NCBI GenBank assembly: GCA_020632715.1
Contig: JACKFA010000003.1
Location: forward strand, 992,001 to 1,056,000
From: Deltaproteobacteria bacterium
Lineage (GTDB): Bacteria; Myxococcota_A; UBA9042; PHBI01
Reading direction: 5' to 3'
DNA length: 64,000 nucleotides
Positions 57,503 to 64,000 of this stretch are shown piece by piece; position 1 is the stretch's first letter; each line of letters opens with the position of its first letter. The notes beneath the pieces were generated by a model. The model made no database searches, was not told the DNA's origin, and saw only the letters and a list, made by a program, of their open reading frames with translations. Both the position numbers and the translations under genes were made by a program.

Positions 57503-58516
57503 ATGACACGACCGCGACACCACCTCGCCCAGCTGCTCGCCCTCCCCGCCTCGCTCGCGCTGATCGCGTGCGGATCGGCGGGGTCGGCGACGGACCCGGG
57601 CGCCGGACACCCGACGGACCCGAAGGCGGTCGCGGCGCCGGACGGGGGCGCGTGGGCGACGGTGCTCGCGCCCGAGGGCGGGGGCGCGGCGGGGATCCAC
57701 CTGTCGTCGCAGCCCGCGACGTCCGGGTGGGAGATGGGCTGGCTCCACGCGGCGTTCGAGGCGACCGCGGAGGCGCGGGACGCCGAGCCCTACGACGAGG
57801 CGGCGATCCAGGCGGCGCTCGACGCGGCGTGCGAGCGGGAGCCGACGCGGCCCGAGGCGCAGCGGCGGGGGCGGATCGTGCAGGTGGTCGACGAAGGCGG
57901 CGTCCGGCGCGAGCAGATCGGGGGTTGCTCCGCCTACGAGATGGGCGGCGAGATGGTCGCGGCGCTGGCGCTCTCGGCGACGCGGGGGCCGGCGCTCGCG
58001 TACCTTGGGGGGCCGCTGCCGACGGGGACGCGCCTCGTGCCGGCGCGGGACGAGGCGACGCCGGAGCGGGTGGCGGCGCTCCGGGAGGATCTGGTGGCGC
58101 TCCTACCGGCGGAGCTGTCGGCGGCGCTGCCGGCCGACCTCGAGGGGGTGGCGCGGATCGTGGCGGCGCCGCTCGGCGGCGGGCGGACGCACGTGGCGGA
58201 GATCTGCGTGCCGGCGGAGGGGGACGGGACGTTCTGCCCGTTCGGGGCGCTGGCGGCGCTCGGGGCGGATGGGCACGTGCGCGCGTGGCTCTGGAAGACG
58301 AACGACGACGGCCCGAAGGTGAGCGTCCCGACCATCGGCGGGGTGACGCCGCTCGACGGGTTCGGCGTGACGCGGGTGAACGGGACGCTGGTCGCGGGCG
58401 ACCGCGTGGCGCTCTGGTACGAGCTGACGTCGCCGGGCGACGAGTTCCAGGTGCTCGCCTGGATGGGGCCCGGGGGCGTCGAGCACGAGGGGATCTACTC
58501 GCTCGTCGTGGAGTGA
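57503..58516 (+). CDS. Lipoprotein of unknown function
   Basis: A 337-residue lipoprotein with signal peptide MTRPRHHLAQLLALPASLALIAC (lipobox LIAC). The mature protein has no recognised domain; it begins with an Asp/Gly/Ala linker and then a mixed alpha/beta body with few Cys. CAGGAG precedes the ATG at normal spacing. Codons are strongly G-ending (GCG, GGG, CGG), unlike the C-ending neighbours, so it may be a more recent arrival or lie in a region of different strand bias. It is divergent from the methyltransferase gene. Confidence 0.8.
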   Translation: MTRPRHHLAQLLALPASLALIACGSAGSATDPGAGHPTDPKAVAAPDGGAWATVLAPEGGGAAGIHLSSQPATSGWEMGWLHAAFEATAEARDAEPYDEAAIQAALDAACEREPTRPEAQRRGRIVQVVDEGGVRREQIGGCSAYEMGGEMVAALALSATRGPALAYLGGPLPTGTRLVPARDEATPERVAALREDLVALLPAELSAALPADLEGVARIVAAPLGGGRTHVAEICVPAEGDGTFCPFGALAALGADGHVRAWLWKTNDDGPKVSVPTIGGVTPLDGFGVTRVNGTLVAGDRVALWYELTSPGDEFQVLAWMGPGGVEHEGIYSLVVE

Positions 58517-58613
58517 GCCGGCGGGGGCGCGCGGCGGTTTTACCCGAGTACGGCCTTGAGGCATCCTCGCTCGCGACCGATGGACCGGACACGGTTCGAG
58601 CGAGGAGGGTGCC

Positions 58614-60512
58614 ATGGCAGCGAAGCGCGCGCTGGGGTTGCTCGTGGTGGTCGGGGTCGGGGCGGCGCTCGCCGGGTGCTTCCCGGACCCGCCCGAGAAA
58701 GGCACGGACGCGGACGCTGACACGGCCGCGGTCGACACCGCGGCGGCGGGCGACGACGTCGCCCCGGACACGGCGAGGGCCGACGGCGCGGCGGACGACG
58801 GGGAGGACACGGCGATCGACGCGCGCGACGCCGCGGACGCAGCCGAGACCGACGTCGGCTGCGAGACCCCGGCGGAGTGCCCAGCGCCGGGCCCGTGCCA
58901 GGAGGCGACGTGCGCGGACGGCGTCTGCGGCGCGAAGGCCGCAGCCGGCACCTGCGACGACGGCGATCCCTGCACGCTCGTCGACACCTGCCAGGACGGC
59001 GTCTGCGTCGGGAGCGGCGTCCCCGACGACACGGCGGGCGACTGGCTCCAGTCCTTCGATGGCGACGGCGACGACGCCGTCGTCGGCGTCACGTTCGGCG
59101 CCGACGACGCCGTGACGGTGGTGCTCGAGACCTCGAGCACCTCGCTCGCGTTCGGCACCGATCCCGATGGGAGCCCCGTGGCGGTCGAGCGACCTGCCAG
59201 CGCCGCGCATTACCTCGTCTCGCTCCGGATGACCGCCTACGGGGCCCCACTGACGGCCACGGTGCTCGCCAGCGCGGACGCGCTCGGGGCGGTCGCCGTG
59301 ACCGGGCACGACGGAGGCCGCTTCACCGTCGCGGGGGCCTGGACGGGCACGCTCGGCCTCGGCGACGACACCGCCTCGGCGACGACGCCGGCCGTCTTCC
59401 TGGCTCGCTTCGCCGCGTCGGGTCAGCTCGTGTGGCGGGCCGACGTGCCCGCCGTCGAGGACGACGCCACGGACCTCGCGTTCCTCCCGGTCGCGCTCAC
59501 GGGCACGCCCGACGGCGGCGTCTGGCTCGCGGTCTCCAAGGTGGGCGGCTTCAGCCTCGTCGGCGCGACGAGCAACGCGGCGATCCCGGACCTCAACGTC
59601 ACCGAAGCGCAGGGCCACGTCTTCCAGGCGGGGATCTTTCGCGTGAGCCCGACAGGGACCGTCACGGGGACCGTTCGCCTCGGCGGGCGGCGGGAGGTCG
59701 GGCGCTTCGGCGCGGCGGACGCGCTCGTGTTGTCACTCGCGACGAACGGGAGCGAGCTCGCCCTCTCGGGCGTCGGCTCCGGTGACCTCGTGCTCGAGGG
59801 CTCCGCACGACAACGGGCGACAACGACGTGGCAGGACGAGCCGGACGTCGAGTCCCACGCGCTCGTCGTCGGGCGCATCGGCGAAGACAACGAGCCGCGC
59901 TGGGTCGCGACGACCGACGCGACCTCGCCGGACGCCCCCAGCATCTATCTCCCGAACGCGCTCACCGGGACCGAGGCGACGACGGCGCTGAACGCGGCGA
60001 GCCCGGCCACGCTCACCTTCGACGGCGGGGCGGAGGCGCTGCTGGGCGCCGGGGCGTCGAGCGCGCCCTTGACGGAGGTCGCGGCCATCGACGGCGGCGG
60101 CGACGCCCGGTCCGTGGGGTACCTCCAGGGCCCGGACATCCGCGCGCTGCTCGTCTCGCCGGGGGCCGACGGCTCATGGGTCGTCGTCGGCGTCGCGCGG
60201 CACCTCGTGACCTCGGGCGAGGAGGTCGCGGCGAGCTCGCTCGGCGCGGAGTCCGACCTCCTCTTCGCGGCGAGGTTCGATCGGGACGGCACGCGGCGAC
60301 TCGTTCACCTCGGCGGCGAAGGGTCGAGCCTCGCGTCGAAGGTCCCCTCGGACCGTCCGTACGCCGCCGTGGACGCGAGGGGCCGCGTCGCCATCGGCGG
60401 AGCCCTCCGAGGGAGCCGGACCATCCATGGGCGTTACGCGACCGCGGACGGTCCGACCCGCGCCGCGTTCGTGACCGTCATCAACTCGCGCGGCGGGCTC
60501 TTCTGCCGCTGA
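58614..60512 (+). CDS. Large lipoprotein with Asp/Ala/Thr linker and beta-propeller-like body
   Basis: A 632-residue lipoprotein (MAAKRALGLLVVVGVGAALAGC). A linker of about 60 residues rich in Asp, Ala and Thr is followed by a Cys-rich module ('CETPAECPAPGPCQEATC', 'CDDGDPCTLVDTCQDGVC'). The remaining 490 residues contain repeated 'D.LV.G.A.G...L' beta patterns ('GGRFTVAGAWTGTLGLGDDT', 'GELALSGVGSGDLVLEG'-like, 'GSWVVVGVARH'), as in SBBP-type beta-propellers of Myxococcota surface proteins. Function unknown. GAGGAGGG precedes the ATG. It is convergent with the next lipoprotein gene, three bases apart. Confidence 0.88.
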   Translation: MAAKRALGLLVVVGVGAALAGCFPDPPEKGTDADADTAAVDTAAAGDDVAPDTARADGAADDGEDTAIDARDAADAAETDVGCETPAECPAPGPCQEATCADGVCGAKAAAGTCDDGDPCTLVDTCQDGVCVGSGVPDDTAGDWLQSFDGDGDDAVVGVTFGADDAVTVVLETSSTSLAFGTDPDGSPVAVERPASAAHYLVSLRMTAYGAPLTATVLASADALGAVAVTGHDGGRFTVAGAWTGTLGLGDDTASATTPAVFLARFAASGQLVWRADVPAVEDDATDLAFLPVALTGTPDGGVWLAVSKVGGFSLVGATSNAAIPDLNVTEAQGHVFQAGIFRVSPTGTVTGTVRLGGRREVGRFGAADALVLSLATNGSELALSGVGSGDLVLEGSARQRATTTWQDEPDVESHALVVGRIGEDNEPRWVATTDATSPDAPSIYLPNALTGTEATTALNAASPATLTFDGGAEALLGAGASSAPLTEVAAIDGGGDARSVGYLQGPDIRALLVSPGADGSWVVVGVARHLVTSGEEVAASSLGAESDLLFAARFDRDGTRRLVHLGGEGSSLASKVPSDRPYAAVDARGRVAIGGALRGSRTIHGRYATADGPTRAAFVTVINSRGGLFCR

Positions 60513-60515
60513 CGC

Positions 60516-63059
60516 TCAGTCGTCGCCGAGGTTGATGGTGTAGCTCGAGTTGCAGGTCACGGTGCCGCCCGTCTGCCGCACCCTCACGTACGCCTTGAAG
60601 TCGTCATCGCCGCTGGGACACTCCATCTCGCTGTCGGAGAAGGTGTGGGAGTCGAACTTGATGTTCGTCCCGTTGATGCAGCAGCCGGGGTAGTTGTGGC
60701 CGTCGACGGCGATGGTCCCGGCGCCCGTACCACCAGCATCCGAGCACGCCAGGTTCGACGGGGCCTTGTTCTCGTTGAGACACCAGAAGTAGATGCAGAT
60801 CTGGAACGTGGCGCCGACCGCGTAGTTCGTGATCTGCGCGCGCGGCTCGATGTCACCGCCCGCGGTGTCGTCCACCGTGTACTTGTACCAGTCGACATCG
60901 CCGCTCGGGTAGATCGTGCTGACCCGGGTCCCCTGAGGGAAATTGTCGGAGTCATCCCACGCCCCCATGTTGTGGGCGTTCGCTGGTGTGTCGTTCGTCG
61001 CGGCCCCCTCGTACTGGTCCCGAATCGGGCTCCCGTTGCACGCGCCGCTCGCGCAGGTGTCGTTGCTCGTGCACTCGTTCCCGTCGTTGCAGCCCGCGCC
61101 GTTGTTGAACGACCAGACCGACTGCGACGCCGCCGCGTTGCACTTGTAGCAGCTGTTCCCGGGCCGCGTGTCGCCGTTCGCGTAGCAGGCGTCCGAGATC
61201 TTGCACCTCCCGCTCGCCGTCGGGTAGCTGCACCCCACCGCCGGGTTGCACGTGTCCGTCGTGCACGAGAGCCCGTCCGAGCACCCGGGCCCCGGCGCGC
61301 ACGCCCCCGCCCCGTCGCAGTGGTCCCCCGCCGTGCACGCGCTCCCGTCGCTGCACGCCACCGACGTCGGCTGCGCCGACCAGGTCGTCTGGCTCGTCGC
61401 CGACAGGCACCGCTGGCACGGGTTCGACGGGTTCGCCGTCCCCGTCGTGTAGCAGGCCTGCCCGATGCGACACCACCCCGTCGGCACCCCGCTGTGGTTG
61501 CACCCCGTCGCCGTGCACTGGTCCGTCGTGCACGCGACGCCGTCGTTGCAGCTCGTGTCGCCGACGCAGGTCCCGCCGCCGTCGCAGTGGTCGTCCGTGC
61601 TGCACGGGTTGCCGTCGTCGCACGACGTCGTCGACGCCGCCGCCGTCCACCCGCTCGGGTTCTGCTCCGGCACGCACCGGAGGCACGACTGACCCGGCTT
61701 CTGCGCCCCCGCCGCGTAACACTGCCCCTGGATGAGGCACGTGCTCTGCGCCTGCGACCACCCCGTCCCGCTCTGGCCCGGGTCGCACACCTGACACGCG
61801 TTCGCCGGGTTCACCGCGTTCGCCGCGTAGCACTGCCCCGCGATGAGGCACGTCCCCGTCGCCGACGACCAGCTCGTCGTCGCCCGCCCCGGATCGCACA
61901 CCGAGCACGCGTCCCCCGGCTTCGGCGTCCCCGCCGCGTAGCACGCCCCCGAGATCGCGCAGAACCCGCCCGCGAGCACGTGACCGCACTGAAACGGCGC
62001 GTCGCACGAGTCCACCGTGCACGGGAGCCCGTCGTCACACCCCGCCTCGTCCGTCGTGCCGTTGCAGTCGTTGTCGACCCCGTCGCACGCCTCCGGCTCC
62101 GCCCCCTCGCCCTGGCACACCGGCGTCTGCCCGGCCCCGCACGCGAGCGTCCCCGGGCACGCCCCGAACAGGTTCTGCACGAGGCACGGCGTCGCCGCGA
62201 TGTCGTCCGTCGCGCCGTTGCAGTCGTCGTCGACGTCGTTGCAGATCTCCGGGGTCGCCTGCGGCCCGACGCACGGCGTGAGCCCGAGCTCCCCGCAGCC
62301 GCGCGTCCCCTCGCACGCGCCGAGCCCGTTCCGCACCGCGCACGACGTCGTGTAGCCGAGCCCGTCCCACGCCGGCCGGCACGCGCACATCCCCTCGGAG
62401 ATCACGCACTGGAGCGCCGTCCCGCCGCCCTTCGTCGCGACGCTCGCGCACTGGTACCCCTCGGGGCACTGTCGCCCGCCCGCGCACGAGCTCCCGCAGA
62501 AGCTCCCCTGGTCGGGGTCGCTCGCCGCGACGCAGTACCCCGGGGCGTCGTCGAACGGGTTCTGGCACTCCGCGTCCGCCCTGCACGGTCGGCAGAGCCG
62601 CGTGTGCCGCGGGATGCAGAGCGACTCCGGATCCCCGAGCGCCGACGTCGTCACGCAGTCGAACCCGTCCGGGCACTCCGTCGTGCAGCGCTTCGTGCAC
62701 ACGCGCCCGTCGACCGACTCGACGCAGCGCTCGTCGAGGCAGTCCCCGTTCTGCTGGCACGGGCAACCGAAGCCCCCGCCGCACCCGCTCACGTCGGCGT
62801 CGCCGCCGTCCGTGCCCGCCGTGCCGTCGCCGAACACGATCGTGTCGACGTCGCCGCCCGCGTCGACGTCCGCGGTGTCGACCGGGGGCAGCGTGTCGAA
62901 GCCCACGGCGTCCGCGTCCGCGAGGAGCGACGTGTCGAAGAGGAGCACGGCGTCGAGGGTGTCCTCGGCCGGCGAGCCGGTCGTGTCCTCACCGCACGCG
63001 CCGAGCGCGAGCCACACGACGCCCATGGCCGCGGCCACCCACCCCTTCGTCGCCTTCAT
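60516..63059 (-). CDS. MopE-motif Cys-rich lipoprotein
   Basis: An 847-residue lipoprotein (MKATKGWVAAAMGVVWLALGAC). An Asp/Thr/Val linker (to about residue 90) leads to Cys-rich modules. Two MopE-type putative metal-binding motifs are present ('CNDVDDDCNGATDD' and 'CDGVDNDCNGTTDE'). About ten tandem modules of 'C.DG..C..DD.CD..G.C.G...C' and 'C.I.G.CY..G...PG..C..C' follow. The last 160 residues form a Cys-poorer beta domain ('SGDVDWYKYTVDDTAGG', typical of PPC-like exported domains). It is probably a cell-surface protein; some MopE homologues bind copper. GAGAGGGTG precedes ATG 63059. Codons are G-ending. Confidence 0.9.
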   Translation of the reverse strand: MKATKGWVAAAMGVVWLALGACGEDTTGSPAEDTLDAVLLFDTSLLADADAVGFDTLPPVDTADVDAGGDVDTIVFGDGTAGTDGGDADVSGCGGGFGCPCQQNGDCLDERCVESVDGRVCTKRCTTECPDGFDCVTTSALGDPESLCIPRHTRLCRPCRADAECQNPFDDAPGYCVAASDPDQGSFCGSSCAGGRQCPEGYQCASVATKGGGTALQCVISEGMCACRPAWDGLGYTTSCAVRNGLGACEGTRGCGELGLTPCVGPQATPEICNDVDDDCNGATDDIAATPCLVQNLFGACPGTLACGAGQTPVCQGEGAEPEACDGVDNDCNGTTDEAGCDDGLPCTVDSCDAPFQCGHVLAGGFCAISGACYAAGTPKPGDACSVCDPGRATTSWSSATGTCLIAGQCYAANAVNPANACQVCDPGQSGTGWSQAQSTCLIQGQCYAAGAQKPGQSCLRCVPEQNPSGWTAAASTTSCDDGNPCSTDDHCDGGGTCVGDTSCNDGVACTTDQCTATGCNHSGVPTGWCRIGQACYTTGTANPSNPCQRCLSATSQTTWSAQPTSVACSDGSACTAGDHCDGAGACAPGPGCSDGLSCTTDTCNPAVGCSYPTASGRCKISDACYANGDTRPGNSCYKCNAAASQSVWSFNNGAGCNDGNECTSNDTCASGACNGSPIRDQYEGAATNDTPANAHNMGAWDDSDNFPQGTRVSTIYPSGDVDWYKYTVDDTAGGDIEPRAQITNYAVGATFQICIYFWCLNENKAPSNLACSDAGGTGAGTIAVDGHNYPGCCINGTNIKFDSHTFSDSEMECPSGDDDFKAYVRVRQTGGTVTCNSSYTINLGDD

Positions 63060-63203
63060 CACCCTCTCCGTGACGGAACCCCGCGAGTCTACGGGCCAAG
63101 ACGGTCCCGAAGCAACAACGGCCGGCGCCGACCCGCGACGCTCGGCGCTCCCTCCGACCGCGTCGCGGTCGACGCGCGCGCCGCGCTTCGATACTGTTGC
63201 GCC

Positions 63204-64000
63204 GTGTTGCGCCGACTTCTCTGTCGCGGGGCGCTCGCCTCGGTCCTGCTCGCGCTGACGACCTCGACGTCGCAGCCGGCGCGCGCGGCCGCGCCGCGCG
63301 GGATCCAGATCGAGACGTTCGAGCCCCTCCCCGAGACGGGCCTCAACCTGCTGAACGTCTCCACGAGCCGCATGCTCGAGCGCTGGCGCTTCGCCGTCGG
63401 CCTCACCACGCACGCCGCCGGCGAGAGCCTGTCGGTCGTCCGCACCGACGCCGACGGCACCCGCGTCGCGAACCTCGTCGACGACCGCGTCACGAGCGAG
63501 CTCTCCCTCGCCCTCGGCCTCTTTGGCCACATCTCCCTCGGCGCCGTCCTCCCGGTCGTCCTCACCCAGACCGGCGACGACCTCGCCCCCATCGACCGCC
63601 CCGGCGAGGCCGTCGGCGGCGGCCCCACCCTCGGCGACGTGCGCGCCGTCGCGCGGATCCGCTTCTGGTACCCCGAGGACTTCGGCGGCTTCGGCCTCCA
63701 CTTCGCCTTCCTCGCGAGCTTCCCGACCGGCGACCGCGCCGAGCTCACCTCCGACGGCGGCGTCCGCTTCCAGCCGACCCTCGGCGTCGACTACCGCGAC
63801 GCCGACGGCTTCACCCTCGCCGTCAACGCCGGCTACCTCGTGCGCCCGCGCCGCACCCTCCGCGACGTCGTCGTCGGCGAGGAGGTCCGCTGGGCCGTCG
63901 GCGTCGAGGTCCCCGCCGGCCTGTCCGGCCTCTCCGTGCTCGCCAACGTCTTCGGCGCCTACGCCATCGAGGCGAACCGCGACCCGCTCGACCCCACCCT
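63204..64000 (+). CDS. Outer-membrane beta-barrel protein, OmpA-like (3' end outside window)
   Basis: The frame is open at the right edge; 265 residues are visible. It begins at GTG 63204 with a signal peptide (VLRRLLCRGALASVLLALTTSTSQPARAA). The mature start 'GIQIETFEPLPETGLNLLNVSTSRMLERWRFAVGLTTHA' and the alternating amphipathic strands with 'GDVRAVARIRFWYPEDFGGFGLHFAFLASFPTGD' resemble the N-terminal barrel that precedes an OmpA/MotB domain in many Myxococcota proteins; the OmpA domain itself would lie beyond the window. No good ribosome site is seen. It is divergent from the MopE-type lipoprotein across 144 bases. Confidence 0.8.
   Translation, partial: MLRRLLCRGALASVLLALTTSTSQPARAAAPRGIQIETFEPLPETGLNLLNVSTSRMLERWRFAVGLTTHAAGESLSVVRTDADGTRVANLVDDRVTSELSLALGLFGHISLGAVLPVVLTQTGDDLAPIDRPGEAVGGGPTLGDVRAVARIRFWYPEDFGGFGLHFAFLASFPTGDRAELTSDGGVRFQPTLGVDYRDADGFTLAVNAGYLVRPRRTLRDVVVGEEVRWAVGVEVPAGLSGLSVLANVFGAYAIEANRDPLDPT

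Overview
The window is very GC-rich and dense with genes. It reads like a chromosome segment of a Myxococcota (deltaproteobacterial) bacterium, probably of the Polyangia/Sandaracinus/Bradymonas kind. The signs are several lipoproteins with Asp/Ala/Thr-rich linkers and Cys-rich modules, MopE-type motifs, Ser/Thr kinases fused to other signalling domains, and an alternative complex III operon joined to a caa3 oxidase. This is inferred from gene style; there is no rRNA or marker phylogeny here.

Layout. 0-5.3 kb: the 3' part of a giant TPR protein, then tRNA-Phe with its own promoter and terminator. 5.4-10.9 kb: a DUF2293-like protein, two lipoproteins, and a peptidoglycan-binding/CHAP-type protein with an unknown upstream partner gene. 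11-15 kb: ArsR regulator, SRPBCC protein, UvrA-like (DrrC-type) ABC ATPase and DUF6624 protein, with an operator-like palindrome in the first promoter. 15.2-20 kb: a kinase-AAA-TPR-GAF-histidine kinase giant, broken by a cluster of frameshifts. 20-27 kb: subtilase lipoprotein with GLASSS repeats, Cys-rich secreted protein, bile acid:Na+ symporter family protein, lipoprotein and FadL-type porin. 27.3-28.7 kb: DoxX and formate/nitrite-type channel genes behind a candidate sigma-54 promoter.

28.8-40.3 kb: on the minus strand, one respiratory operon. actABCDEF (alternative complex III, quinol to cytochrome c electron transfer) is followed by a small membrane protein and caa3-type oxidase subunits II, I, III and IV. 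Most of these genes overlap by 4-8 bases. 40.4-42.3 kb: RsgA GTPase and a GreB-like protein with a shortened coiled coil. 42.5-46.2 kb: a three-gene histidine kinase/response regulator/hybrid kinase relay with overlapping genes.

46.2-58.5 kb: a membrane protein, a Cys-rich lipoprotein, a second Ser/Thr kinase (also frameshifted), a PEGA protein, MFS and APC transporters, a P-domain lipoprotein with a possible clan-CD-like peptidase core, a methyltransferase and a lipoprotein. 58.6-64 kb: two large lipoproteins and the start of an outer-membrane barrel protein that runs off the right edge.

Three short GC-extreme stretches (about 16.85-17.31, 32.70-32.96 and 48.92-49.23 kb) switch reading frame repeatedly while still reading like protein. 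Assembly indels are the simplest explanation. No IS element, CRISPR array or phage module was seen.
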